Below are positions 1 to 10,280 of a stretch of DNA of 64,000 nt, piece after piece. Positions within the stretch are counted from its first letter, which is position 1. Each line of letters starts with the position of its first letter. The translations under genes and the position numbers were made by a program. The stretch comes from Rhodanobacter sp. C03 (GTDB lineage: Bacteria > Pseudomonadota > Gammaproteobacteria > Xanthomonadales > Rhodanobacteraceae), in NCBI RefSeq assembly GCF_002001175.1, contig NZ_MUNT01000010.1, positions 124,001 to 188,000 of the forward strand. The letters run 5' to 3'. The notes beneath the pieces are model-generated. The model ran no database searches, was not told the DNA's origin, and saw only the letters and a program-made list of their open reading frames with translations.

Positions 1-2337
1 CAGGTGCAGGCGGTGCGTGATGCGGCGGCGAAGTATGGCCTGACCGACATCGGCTCGGTCGGCGGCGGCAACTCGAACCTGCTCGACAAGCGCTACCTTG
101 CCAAGATCGACTGGAATATCAGCAACAACCATCGCGCCAGCTTCACCTATACCGAGACCAAGGAAAACAAGCCGATCATCACCGGCAGCACGACCAACCT
201 TGTGCTCTCCAGCGGCTGGTACAAGACTGCCGTCGACAACAAGAACTATGCGCTGCATTTCTACGATGACTGGTCGGACATGTTCTCCAGCGACACCACG
301 GTGTCGTATTCCAACTTCGACCAGAACCGCGGCCCGTACAACGGTACGCAGATGCCCGATATCCGGATCTATCCGAATGTGTACCCGGGTCCGTCGGTGG
401 AATTCGGTACCGAATACTCCAGCCAGGCCAACGTGCTCAAGGTGAAGACCCTGAATGCGGCGTGGGCCGGCACGCTGTTCCTCGGCGACCACACGGTCAA
501 GGGCGGTGTCGATTTCCAGAAGGACCAGTTCTACAACCTGTTCGTGCAGAACCTGTTCGGCAGCTACACCTTCGAGAATCTGACCGGCAGCACGAATACC
601 GGTCTGCAGAACTTCCTGGCCGGCAACTACTACCAGTACCAGTACAACCGTCCGGCGAACGGACTGGATCTGGCGCAAACCGCGGCCGGCTACGGCCTGA
701 AGCAGTACGGCGTGTTCCTGCAGGACACCTGGCAGGTCAACAGCCAGTTGTCGGTGCAGTACGGCGTGCGCGTGGATATTCCGCTGATGGACGATCTGCC
801 GCTGTACAACGCGAAGTTCGCCGCGGCGCCGGGCGTCGTCGGTGGCACTGGCGAAAACAGGAACCAGTCCACCGGTGGTTTCGGCCGTACCAACCAGACC
901 ACGATCAACGGCAACCGCGTGGTACAGCCGCGCCTGTCGTTCAACTATGCCTTCGAAACCGAGCGCATGACCCAGCTGCGCGGTGGCGCCGGCCTGTTCG
1001 TGTCCAACACCCCGGGCGTGTGGATCGGCAACATCTTCTCCAACTCCGGCATCACCCAGACCCAGTTCAACTGCGGTCCGACGCAGAAGGCGCCATGCAA
1101 TAACCCTGCGACCCTGCCGCCATTCAGTCCGGATCCGTCCGCCCAGAACGACGGCCCGGTGGGCTCCGGCGCGATGACGGTCAACACGATCTCGCCCGGC
1201 TTCCTGATTCCCAGTGCGTGGAAGCTCAGCCTGGGCTTCGACAAGGAGCTGCCGTGGTGGGGCCTGGTGGCGACCGCCGACTACGAGCACATCATTCAAC
1301 GTGATGCGATCTGGTACCAGGCGATCAACCTGGGCGCGCCTACCGAGCAGTTGCCGGATGGTCGCAATTCCTACTACAGGTACCCGAACCTGGATCCCAA
1401 GGCCAAGAACCAGCAGTCGGTCTACAACTCCAACTCGGCCTTCAGTGCCAATACGATCAATCTGGCGGACAGCAACCGCGGCAAGGCCGACAGCCTGACC
1501 CTGCAGTTGAAGAAGTCGTTCAGCAATGAATGGTCCGGCATGCTCGGCTTCACCATGAACCGCGCGACCGAAGTGAATCCGGGTACGTCCAGCGTGGCGT
1601 CGTCGAACTACAAGTACAACTACGTCATGAACTCCAACGAGAACGTGGCGAGCATGTCGAACTACTCGGTGCCGAGGCGGGTGATCGCTGCACTGAACTG
1701 GCAGCATCACTTCTTCGGCGACTATGTGACCAGCGCCAGCGCGTTCTACGACGGCCACTCGGCATACCCGTACAGCTGGGCGTTCGGTAATGATGCCAAT
1801 GGCGATACCTTCACCAACGATCTGGTCTTCATTCCGAAGCCGGGCCAGGTGGAGTTCCGCACGACCGGCAACGCCGCGAAAGATGCACTTCTGCAGCAGC
1901 AGTTCTACAGCTACATCCAGAACGACAGCTACCTGAAGGACCACCAGGGCCAGGTGGCCAGGCGCAATGGCGCTCGCGCGGGCTGGCTCAACCAGCTCGA
2001 CCTGAGTTTCAGCCAGGAAATCCCGGGCTTGTTCAAGGGCAACAAGGGCCTGATCAAGCTGGATGTCTACAACTTCACCAACCTGCTGAACAAGAACTGG
2101 GGCATCGAGAAGCGCGTGACGTTCCCGGGCGGTCGTGCACTGGCCGACTTCTACGGCGTGGATGCGGCTACCGGCAAGTACATCTACGACATCTCCTGTG
2201 GTGGTGCGGCGACCTGTACCAATTACATCGACAAGAATGGCAATTACACCCCGCTGGCCATCCCGACCTACGTCAACAATGGCGACGATCTGGCCCAGCG
2301 TTGGTCGTTGCAGTTGACGGTGAAGTACACCTTCTGA
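1..2337 (+). CDS. TonB-dependent receptor, Oar-like, 3' part only
   Basis: This is the C-terminal part (778 codons visible) of an outer-membrane TonB-dependent receptor. The frame is open at base 1, so the real start, the plug domain and any N-terminal carboxypeptidase-like domain lie upstream of the window. The visible protein has alternating short hydrophobic and polar strands rich in Tyr, Asn and Gly, as expected for a 22-strand barrel, and ends in an aromatic residue (KYTF), the usual outer-membrane insertion signal. The long loops and the style of the barrel resemble the Oar-like receptors that are numerous in Xanthomonadales. The ligand cannot be told from the sequence. A strong terminator follows directly. 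Confidence 0.85.
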   Translation, partial: QVQAVRDAAAKYGLTDIGSVGGGNSNLLDKRYLAKIDWNISNNHRASFTYTETKENKPIITGSTTNLVLSSGWYKTAVDNKNYALHFYDDWSDMFSSDTTVSYSNFDQNRGPYNGTQMPDIRIYPNVYPGPSVEFGTEYSSQANVLKVKTLNAAWAGTLFLGDHTVKGGVDFQKDQFYNLFVQNLFGSYTFENLTGSTNTGLQNFLAGNYYQYQYNRPANGLDLAQTAAGYGLKQYGVFLQDTWQVNSQLSVQYGVRVDIPLMDDLPLYNAKFAAAPGVVGGTGENRNQSTGGFGRTNQTTINGNRVVQPRLSFNYAFETERMTQLRGGAGLFVSNTPGVWIGNIFSNSGITQTQFNCGPTQKAPCNNPATLPPFSPDPSAQNDGPVGSGAMTVNTISPGFLIPSAWKLSLGFDKELPWWGLVATADYEHIIQRDAIWYQAINLGAPTEQLPDGRNSYYRYPNLDPKAKNQQSVYNSNSAFSANTINLADSNRGKADSLTLQLKKSFSNEWSGMLGFTMNRATEVNPGTSSVASSNYKYNYVMNSNENVASMSNYSVPRRVIAALNWQHHFFGDYVTSASAFYDGHSAYPYSWAFGNDANGDTFTNDLVFIPKPGQVEFRTTGNAAKDALLQQQFYSYIQNDSYLKDHQGQVARRNGARAGWLNQLDLSFSQEIPGLFKGNKGLIKLDVYNFTNLLNKNWGIEKRVTFPGGRALADFYGVDAATGKYIYDISCGGAATCTNYIDKNGNYTPLAIPTYVNNGDDLAQRWSLQLTVKYTF

Positions 2338-2361
2338 TTCATTGAAGGGTTGCTACAAAGC

Positions 2362-2394
2362 AGCCGGCGCCCTCACGGGCGTCGGCTTTTTTTT
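2362..2394 (+). terminator. Rho-independent terminator after TonB receptor
   Basis: An 11-bp stem (AGCCGGCGCCC / GGGCGTCGGCT, one G-U pair) with loop TCAC is followed by a run of eight T. It sits 25 bases after the receptor stop and separates it from ppnN. Confidence 0.9.
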
Positions 2395-2494
2395 GCGCGC
2401 TTGACGGTACGGGTTCGGCGCGTGAAGCTACAAGGTCAGCTCACGTTTGATGATGGAAGGCATGCCGCGGACAGCGGTCAGGAGAATGAACCGG

Positions 2495-3895
2495 ATGAAC
2501 GATACAAACACCGCCGCGCGCGACAAATCAGCCACGGTCAGCGCGCGCATCTCGCCGGTCGGCGGCCTGGATATCCTTTCCCGCAACGAGGTGGCGCGGC
2601 TGCGCGGTGCGAGCGACTCGGGCCTGCATGCCTTGTTGCGCCGCTGCGCGCTGGCGGTACTGACTTCGGGCAGCATCAGCGACGACCCCCGCGCAATCCT
2701 CGAGCAATATCCGGATTTCGACATCCAGGTGCAGCAGCAGGATCGTGGCATCAAGATCGAGCTCAGCCATGCGCCGGCACAGGCGTTTGTGGACGGCCAG
2801 ATCATTCGCGGCATCAACGAGCTGCTGGTGGCTGTAGTGCGCGACATCGTCTACGTGTCGACCCAGCTGGAGCAGATCGGCTTCGACCTGGATGGCTCGG
2901 CCGGGCTGACCCAGGGCGTGTTCGAGATCCTGCGTAATGCGCGCATCCTGAAGCCGCATATCGATCCCAACTTGGTGGTGTGCTGGGGCGGTCACTCGAT
3001 CTCGCGCGACGAGTACGAATACACCAAGCAGGTCGGTTACCAGCTGGGGCTGCGCGGGCTGGATATCTGCACCGGTTGCGGCCCTGGCGCGATGAAGGGG
3101 CCGATGAAGGGCGCGACCATCGCGCATGCCAAGCAGCGGCGTCGCAACAATCGCTACATCGGCATCACCGAGCCGGGCATCATTGCCGCCGAATCGCCGA
3201 ACCCGATCGTCAACCATCTGGTGATCATGCCGGATATCGAGAAGCGTCTCGAAGCATTCGTGCGCATGGGACACGGCATCATCGTGTTCCCCGGTGGCGT
3301 CGGTACCGCCGAGGAAATCCTCTATCTGCTCGGCATCCTGCTGCACCCGGACAACGTCGGCACACCGTTCCCGCTGATCTTCACCGGGCCGAAGCAGTCG
3401 TCCGCGTATTTCGAGCAGATTGACCGCTTCCTGCGGCTGGCTTTGGGTGACGAAGTGGCGCAGCACTACCAGATCATTGTGGATGATCCGGCTGCCGTCG
3501 CGCGCTCGATGATCAAGGGCATCGACAAGGTGCGCAATCACCGGCTGGACACCAAGGATGCATTCTTTTTCAACTGGGCCTTGCAGGTGCCGCTGGCCTT
3601 CCAGACACCGTTCCGTCCCACCCACGAGGCGATGCGCGCGCTGCAGATCCATCATGATCGACCACGGCATGAGCTGGCGGCGGATCTGCGCCGGGCGTTC
3701 TCCGGCATCGTCGCCGGCAACGTGAAGGAGGAGGGTGTGCTGGCAATCGAGAAGTCTGGTCCGTTCGAAATCGACGGTGATGCGGACATCATGCGTGCGC
3801 TCGACAAACTGCTGCAGGCGTTCGTCGAGCAACACCGCATGAAGCTCCCTGGCGGCGCAGCTTACGTACCGTGCTATCGGGTAGTAACGAGCTGA
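2495..3895 (+). CDS. ppnN: Pyrimidine/purine nucleotide 5'-monophosphate nucleosidase PpnN (YgdH, LOG family)
   Basis: This enzyme hydrolyses nucleoside 5'-monophosphates to free base and ribose 5-phosphate in the cytoplasm; in E. coli it is a (p)ppGpp target. The 466-residue protein aligns from end to end with E. coli YgdH: it has the N-terminal ISPVGGLDILS segment, the central CWGGHSISRDEYEY and CTGCGPGAMKGPMKGA segments, the LOG-family motif PGGVGTAEE, and the conserved C-terminus AFSGIVAGNVKEEG...HRMKLPGGAAYVPCY. An in-frame ATG lies at 2486, but the AGGAG at 2480-2484 is correctly spaced only for the ATG at 2495, which also fits the E. coli start. It is monocistronic between a terminator and tRNA-Asn. 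Confidence 0.93.
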   Translation: MNDTNTAARDKSATVSARISPVGGLDILSRNEVARLRGASDSGLHALLRRCALAVLTSGSISDDPRAILEQYPDFDIQVQQQDRGIKIELSHAPAQAFVDGQIIRGINELLVAVVRDIVYVSTQLEQIGFDLDGSAGLTQGVFEILRNARILKPHIDPNLVVCWGGHSISRDEYEYTKQVGYQLGLRGLDICTGCGPGAMKGPMKGATIAHAKQRRRNNRYIGITEPGIIAAESPNPIVNHLVIMPDIEKRLEAFVRMGHGIIVFPGGVGTAEEILYLLGILLHPDNVGTPFPLIFTGPKQSSAYFEQIDRFLRLALGDEVAQHYQIIVDDPAAVARSMIKGIDKVRNHRLDTKDAFFFNWALQVPLAFQTPFRPTHEAMRALQIHHDRPRHELAADLRRAFSGIVAGNVKEEGVLAIEKSGPFEIDGDADIMRALDKLLQAFVEQHRMKLPGGAAYVPCYRVVTS

Positions 3896-3926
3896 AATTT
3901 TCGCCGCACAAATCGCCAACAATGGC

Positions 3927-3955
3927 TTGACAGTTGACCTAAGCCCCGACAAACT
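3927..3955 (+). promoter_or_regulatory. Probable sigma70 promoter of tRNA-Asn
   Basis: A perfect -35 hexamer TTGACA (3927-3932) lies 17 bp from CAAACT (3950-3955), a poor -10 that keeps only the conserved A at position 2, A at 4 and T at 6. The predicted start would leave a leader of only about 5 bases before the tRNA, so the -10 assignment is tentative. Confidence 0.4.
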
Positions 3956-3966
3956 ACGCAGCTCAC

Positions 3967-4043
3967 GCCCGAATAGCTCAGCTGGTTAGAGCACTTGACT
4001 GTTAATCAGGGGGTCGTTGGTTCGAGTCCAACTTCGGGCGCCA
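3967..4043 (+). tRNA. tRNA-Asn (GTT)
   Basis: A complete 77-nt cloverleaf with encoded CCA. The acceptor stem GCCCGAA pairs perfectly with TTCGGGC; the D arm is GCTCAGCTGGTTAGAGC; the anticodon stem is CTTGA/TCAGG with loop CTGTTAA, giving anticodon GTT; the T arm contains TTCGAGT. The discriminator base is G. Confidence 0.97.
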
Positions 4044-4050
4044 GATTGGC

Positions 4051-4075
4051 AAAAGCCGGCATATCGCCGGCTTTT
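4051..4075 (+). terminator. Terminator after tRNA-Asn
   Basis: The inverted repeat AAAAGCCGGC / GCCGGCTTTTT with a 5-base loop starts 7 bases after the tRNA CCA and ends in a T run. The A and T runs on both sides could let it also end transcription of the pseudopilin gene arriving on the minus strand. Confidence 0.85.
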
Positions 4076-4101
4076 TGCTTTTTGTGGCGATGGATCCCCA
4101 C

Positions 4102-4662
4102 TCAATCCGTTTGCGCACACTCGGCGGCCTGGCTCGCGCTGGCTGGGGCGCCACGGACACGACCGGCGTTGGAGACCACCACGCTCAGTACGTGCTGCGC
4201 ACTGGCGCGTGCGCAGAACAGCAGGGTGAGATTGCTGCCGCTGGCGCTCCCGTCGGGGCGGAAGCGCGCAAAATGCCGCCCACTGCTGCTGCGGATGGTC
4301 AGCTTGCCGGCGTAGCCGCTGCCGGTATACAGCGCGCCGTGGTCGGGCTGGTTGTTGCGATCGGCATCGTGGCCGATGAGCCAGCCACGTTCCCAGTGCA
4401 TCTCATCGCTGCAGCTGCTGCCATCGCGGCTCGGGCAGAACAGGGTGTACCTGCCGCTGGTGATGGCCGTTCCACGCGAGTGCTGCAAGGCTGCGATGAA
4501 ATCCATCTGGGCGACCTGCAGCTGGCTGCGGCTCAGCAGCTGCCCCAGCGACGGTATGGCCATGCCGAGCATTACCGCGATGATGACGAGGACCATGATC
4601 TGCTCGATCAGGGTCGCGCCGCGTTGCCTGCGCTGTAGCCCAGCCTTCCTGTGAACATTCAC
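4102..4662 (-). CDS. Type IV pilus/type II secretion pseudopilin, FimT/GspH family
   Basis: This 186-residue protein carries a class III (prepilin) signal: basic leader RKAGLQRRQRG followed by cleavage before ATLIE, with Glu at +5 of the mature protein and a 20-residue hydrophobic helix. Processing would be by PilD. The body has the GspH/FimT-type beta domain (SRGTAITSGRYTLFCPSRDG region and a Cys pair). FimT-like minor pilins prime pilus assembly and in some relatives bind DNA during natural transformation. The start is GTG with a GGGA motif 7 bases upstream. No other pilus gene is adjacent, which is common for fimT. It is transcribed divergently from uvrB. Confidence 0.82.
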   Translation of the reverse strand: MNVHRKAGLQRRQRGATLIEQIMVLVIIAVMLGMAIPSLGQLLSRSQLQVAQMDFIAALQHSRGTAITSGRYTLFCPSRDGSSCSDEMHWERGWLIGHDADRNNQPDHGALYTGSGYAGKLTIRSSSGRHFARFRPDGSASGSNLTLLFCARASAQHVLSVVVSNAGRVRGAPASASQAAECAQTD

Positions 4663-4813
4663 GGCATCATCCCTGCGCGGTCCGGAACTTCATGCTAGGG
4701 CGACGATGGAATGCATCCAGCGGCCTGGCGGTTGCCCGGATGTCGGCTTCTGCTGACGCACACTGTCAGCAGGCCCGATTTAAAATGCGCTGCCGCGCCC
4801 ACATCTGTAGCCG

Positions 4814-6835
<2,022 letters not shown>

Positions 6836-6859
6836 GCTGGTCGCTGTCTCAGCGGGATA

Positions 6860-6888
6860 TTGTCGAGCGTCCGCTACTCCCGTATAAT
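6860..6888 (+). promoter_or_regulatory. Sigma70 promoter of tRNA-Val
   Basis: TTGTCG (6860-6865) and a perfect TATAAT (6883-6888) are separated by 17 bp. The predicted start lies about 25 bases before the tRNA, and the GC-rich sequence just after the -10 fits a stringently controlled stable-RNA promoter. Confidence 0.8.
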
Positions 6889-6919
6889 GCGCAGCTCGCT
6901 CGGCAAGCCGATGCGAAAT

Positions 6920-6994
6920 GGGCAGTTAGCTCAGCGGTAGAGCACTTCCTTGACATGGAAGGGGTCACAAGTTCGATCCTTGTACCGCCCACCA
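6920..6994 (+). tRNA. tRNA-Val (GAC)
   Basis: A 75-nt cloverleaf with encoded CCA. The anticodon stem CTTCC/GGAAG encloses TTGACAT, giving anticodon GAC; the T arm ACAAG-TTCGATC-CTTGT is perfect. The acceptor stem GGGCAGT/ACCGCCC has one A-C mismatch at its fifth pair. The discriminator is A, as expected for valine. Confidence 0.95.
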
Positions 6995-7008
6995 ATTTGA
7001 ACCAGCAG

Positions 7009-7046
7009 CGGCGCAACCTTCACGGGTTCGCGCCGTTTCTGTTTTT
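7009..7046 (+). terminator. Terminator after tRNA-Val
   Basis: The stem CGGCGC-AACC pairs with GGTT-C-GCGCCG (one bulged C) and is followed by the T-rich TTTCTGTTTTT. It starts 14 bases after the tRNA and lies in the gap before the convergent FMN reductase gene. Confidence 0.75.
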
Positions 7047-7099
7047 GGCTTCGAAAACGGATTGCCTCGCTGGGTGCTTGGGCTCGTCCCGGCCTGCGC

Positions 7100-7654
7100 T
7101 CAACTCGCGAAGCGCTTGACCCACGCCACATAGCTGTCCACGAAACCCTGCAGGAATTTCCGGCTGCCGTCGTTGTTGATCGTGCCGTCCTCGGCAATCA
7201 GTTCGTCCTTGAAGTGGATGAATACTTCCGGCTGGCCCAGCACCGGCACGTCGAGATAGGCCAGCACATTGCGCAGGTGCTGCTGCGCCAGCGCGGTGCC
7301 GCCGGTGCCGATCGAAGCACCGATCACCGCAGCGGGCTTGCCGGCAAACGAGTTGGTACCCCACGGGCGAGATGCGATGTCGATCGCGTTCTTCAGCACG
7401 CCGGGTATCGAACGATTGTATTCGGGCGTGACGAACAGCAGCCCGTTGGCCGCTTCGACCTCCTGCTTGAGCCGGCTGGCGACGGCCGGGTAGGTGGCGT
7501 CGAAATCCTGCGAGTACAGCGGCAGGTCGTCGATCCGCACATGGTTGAAGGTGAGCTCGGCCGGTGCGAGTTTTTCCACCGCCCGGGCCAGCCGGCGATT
7601 GAATGAATCCTTGCGCAGGCTACCGACGAAAACGGCGATCTTTAGCTGACTCAT
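7100..7654 (-). CDS. NADPH-dependent FMN reductase, ChrR/YieF-like
   Basis: This 184-residue flavoprotein has the flavodoxin-like FMN_red fold. The N-terminal phosphate loop GSLRKDSFNRRLA and the FMN-contacting TPEYNRSIPGVLKNAIDIASRPWG are both present; the latter is diagnostic of the ChrR/YieF/azoreductase group. Such enzymes reduce quinones, chromate or azo compounds with NAD(P)H and protect against oxidative stress; the substrate here is not predictable. The gene is transcribed alone, divergent from dapD. Confidence 0.88.
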   Translation of the reverse strand: MSQLKIAVFVGSLRKDSFNRRLARAVEKLAPAELTFNHVRIDDLPLYSQDFDATYPAVASRLKQEVEAANGLLFVTPEYNRSIPGVLKNAIDIASRPWGTNSFAGKPAAVIGASIGTGGTALAQQHLRNVLAYLDVPVLGQPEVFIHFKDELIAEDGTINNDGSRKFLQGFVDSYVAWVKRFAS

Positions 7655-7898
7655 TTCGGCGCTCCTTGGGATGATGTGGGAAGAACAAACCGACTTGCCG
7701 AGATTGGATGATTTCTATTGCACGTGATCAACCAATGTACTGCCGCGCCTGGTTAAAGGCGGATGAAACTGCCGATCCTTGGAGAAACTGGGACTGGATG
7801 TCACCTGTGCTACGGCATCGACTGCCGCAGCATGTACTCTTTGCGACCAGCCCCACGGCATCTGTCGTCCATCCGCTTTCAACCAGTGAAGCCGTCCC

Positions 7899-8726
7899 AT
7901 GCAAGCCATTGAAACCTTGATCGATGGCGCCTTCGAGCGCCGCAACGAACTGACCCAGGCCGAGATCGAGACCCATCTGCGGCCCGCCATCGGCCAGGTC
8001 ATCGACCTGCTCGAATCCGGCGAAAGCCGCGTCGCCGAACCGGATGGCCACGGCGGTTGGACGGTGAACCAGTGGATCAAGAAGGCGGTGCTGCTGTATT
8101 TCCGCATCAACGACAACCGCGTGGTCGACGGCGGGCCGGCGCAGGCCTTCGACAAGGTGCCGCTGCGCTTCGCCCAGGGCAACGACGCCGAATTGCAGCA
8201 ACTCGGTGCACGCGTGGTACCCGGTGCACTGGTGCGACGCGGTGCGCATATTGCCAAGGACGCGGTGCTGATGCCGAGCTACGTCAACATCGGCGCTTAC
8301 GTCGGTGCCGGCACGATGGTCGACACCTGGGCCACGGTCGGTTCGTGCGCGCAGATCGGTGCGGGCGTGCACCTGTCCGGCGGCGTCGGCATCGGCGGCG
8401 TGCTGGAACCGCTGCAGGCGAACCCGACCATCATCGAGGACAACTGCTTCATCGGCGCACGCTCGGAAGTGGTCGAGGGCGTGGTGGTGGAGCGCGGCAG
8501 CGTGATCGGCATGGGCGTATTCCTCGGCCAATCCACTCGCATCTACAACCGTGCCACCGGCGAAGTCAGCTACGGCCGCGTGCCGGCCGGCAGCGTGGTG
8601 GTGTCCGGCAGCCTGCCGGCGAAGGACGGTAGCCACAGCCTGTACGCCGCAATCATCGTCAAGCAGGTCGATGCGAAGACGCGCAGCAAGACCAGCATCA
8701 ACGAACTGCTGCGGAGCGGCGAATGA
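7899..8726 (+). CDS. dapD: 2,3,4,5-tetrahydropyridine-2,6-dicarboxylate N-succinyltransferase
   Basis: DapD transfers succinyl from succinyl-CoA to tetrahydrodipicolinate in the succinylase branch of lysine/diaminopimelate synthesis. The 275-residue protein has the N-terminal helical domain and a left-handed beta-helix of hexapeptide repeats (from about residue 105, [20 protein letters not shown] onward), including the [19 protein letters not shown] segment typical of DapD. The stop overlaps the start of the next gene (ATGA), so the two are translationally coupled. dapE lies about 2.9 kb downstream on the same strand. Confidence 0.97.
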   Translation: MQAIETLIDGAFERRNELTQAEIETHLRPAIGQVIDLLESGESRVAEPDGHGGWTVNQWIKKAVLLYFRINDNRVVDGGPAQAFDKVPLRFAQGNDAELQQLGARVVPGALVRRGAHIAKDAVLMPSYVNIGAYVGAGTMVDTWATVGSCAQIGAGVHLSGGVGIGGVLEPLQANPTIIEDNCFIGARSEVVEGVVVERGSVIGMGVFLGQSTRIYNRATGEVSYGRVPAGSVVVSGSLPAKDGSHSLYAAIIVKQVDAKTRSKTSINELLRSGE

Positions 8727-9079
8727 ATCCCGTCCTGTATGGACTTCCTAACTGCGACACCTGCAAGAAGGCGCGCAACTGGCTGGCCCGTTTCGACGTG
8801 GCGCATGATTTCATCGACTACCGAGCCAACCCGGTGCCGGCCGCGACGCTGAAAGATTGGGCGGCGAAGCTCGGTGACTGGGAGAAGCTGGTCAACAAGT
8901 CGTCCACCACCTGGCGCAACCTGCTGCCGCAACGCAAGAATCCCGGCAGCGATCCAGAATGGACGCTGCTGCTGAAGGAATATCCCGCGTTGATCCGTCG
9001 TCCGGTGGTGGTGCAGGCCGACGGCTCGGTGAGCGTGGGCTTCAGCGACAACGGCTTCAAGAAACTGTTCGGTCGTTGA
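8723..9079 (+). CDS. ArsC/Spx family protein (YffB-like)
   Basis: This 118-residue thioredoxin-fold protein has the N-terminal CxxC motif ([14 protein letters not shown]) of the ArsC/Spx/YffB group and the conserved RRPVV segment that marks the cis-Pro region. YffB also sits beside dapE in E. coli, so the linkage to dap genes is conserved. The biochemical role is not established; arsenate reduction is unlikely to be its main job. The start overlaps the dapD stop by four bases. Confidence 0.88.
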   Translation: MNPVLYGLPNCDTCKKARNWLARFDVAHDFIDYRANPVPAATLKDWAAKLGDWEKLVNKSSTTWRNLLPQRKNPGSDPEWTLLLKEYPALIRRPVVVQADGSVSVGFSDNGFKKLFGR

Positions 9080-9086
9080 GGCAGAC

Positions 9087-10172
9087 ATGCCGGAGCAGGG
9101 CGCCCACATCAGCCATCACCGTGCGCGGCGATTCCGCACCAATCTGCGGATCGAGCGCGACAACGCCGCGCTATACTCGCGGCTGGCCGAACTGGCGACC
9201 GACCCGCGGCTGAGCCGCGTCTATCGACGCATCGCCGCAGGCGAACAGGCCAATGCGGGTTTCTGGGAGGCGCGTCTGCGCGAGCTCGGCACGGCGGTGC
9301 CGACCGCACGGATCGGCCTGCGCGTACGCGCGCTGAGCTGGTTCGCGCAGCACTTCGGCACCGAGTTCGTGATGCCTACGGTGGTGCGGCTGGAACATGC
9401 CGATCACGCCGACACGCCAGTGGATCGCAGCGGCCATCGCGATCATTTCGTGCCGCCGCACGGACTCGATGTGCCTGGTGGTCGGCATCGCACGCAGAGC
9501 GGCAACACGCTGCGTGCAGCGGTGCTCGGCGCCAACGACGGACTGGTCTCCAACGTCAGCCTGGTGATGGGCATGGCTGGTGCGGCCTCGGGTGATCGCG
9601 CGATATTGCTCGCGGGTCTGGCCGGGCTGGTCGCCGGTGCCTGTTCGATGGCGCTGGGTGAATGGCTGTCGGTGAACAGCTCGCGCGAGTTCTATCAGGC
9701 GCAGATCACCGAGCAGGCCGAGCGCCTCGCGGTGTCGCCGGAGGATGGCCAGCGGCACATCGCCGGCATCTACCGCGAGAAGGGGCTGGAGCCGGCCGCT
9801 GCCGAACATCTGGCCGAGCACATCGCCGAGACTCCACGGGCCGCGCTGGACATGCTGGTGCGCGAGGATCTGGGCGTCGATCCGGGCGAACTCGGTGGCT
9901 CGGCCTATGGTGCGGCGATCTCGTCGTTCTGCCTGTTTGCCTGCGGCGCGCTGTTTCCGGTGGCGCCGTACTTCTTCCTTGGAGGTCACACGGCACTGTT
10001 GGCCAGCGCCTGTTCCACCGCCGTTGGGCTGGCGCTGATCGGCATCGGCACCTCGCTGTTCACCGGACGCAGCATGCTGTTTTCGATCGCGCGCCAGTTC
10101 GGCATCACCGTGGCCGCCGCGTCCATCACGTATGCGGTGGGTCACTTGCTGGGTGCGGCGATCGCCAGTTGA
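9087..10172 (+). CDS. Ferritin-like/VIT fusion, membrane iron or manganese exporter (MbfA-like)
   Basis: The 361-residue protein joins an N-terminal ferritin-like helical domain (about residues 10-130, with ERDNAALYSRLAELATD and RRIAAGEQANAGFWEARL helices carrying Glu residues) to a C-terminal VIT1/CCC1 membrane domain (from about residue 145: NTLRAAVLGANDGLVSNVSLVMGMAGA, then GACSMALGEWLSVNSSREF and two further pairs of helices). This order matches MbfA, which exports iron under peroxide stress in Rhizobium and Agrobacterium. A GAGG motif sits 5 bases before the start. It may be cotranscribed with dapD and the ArsC-like gene, 7 bases upstream. Confidence 0.85.
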   Translation: MPEQGAHISHHRARRFRTNLRIERDNAALYSRLAELATDPRLSRVYRRIAAGEQANAGFWEARLRELGTAVPTARIGLRVRALSWFAQHFGTEFVMPTVVRLEHADHADTPVDRSGHRDHFVPPHGLDVPGGRHRTQSGNTLRAAVLGANDGLVSNVSLVMGMAGAASGDRAILLAGLAGLVAGACSMALGEWLSVNSSREFYQAQITEQAERLAVSPEDGQRHIAGIYREKGLEPAAAEHLAEHIAETPRAALDMLVREDLGVDPGELGGSAYGAAISSFCLFACGALFPVAPYFFLGGHTALLASACSTAVGLALIGIGTSLFTGRSMLFSIARQFGITVAAASITYAVGHLLGAAIAS

Positions 10173-10280
10173 GGCGAGGTTTCGCAAGAATGTTGTCGGG
10201 CACGCTTTCGTCAGTAAACGATGCTTTGACAGAGTCGGAATTGACGTAGCATGACGGCTCCCCCAGCCCTGGAGAACAGC

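Noticed and set aside
2528..3952. A 474-codon minus-strand frame opposite ppnN
   Set aside because: Shadow of ppnN, which is confidently identified end to end.
4663..4813. Possible LexA box upstream of uvrB
   Set aside because: No CTGT-N8-ACAG or xanthomonad LexA palindrome is present; the isolated CTGTCAG is not paired.
7708..7920. 70-codon frame in the gap before dapD
   Set aside because: No ribosome site, no recognisable features, overlaps the dapD start.
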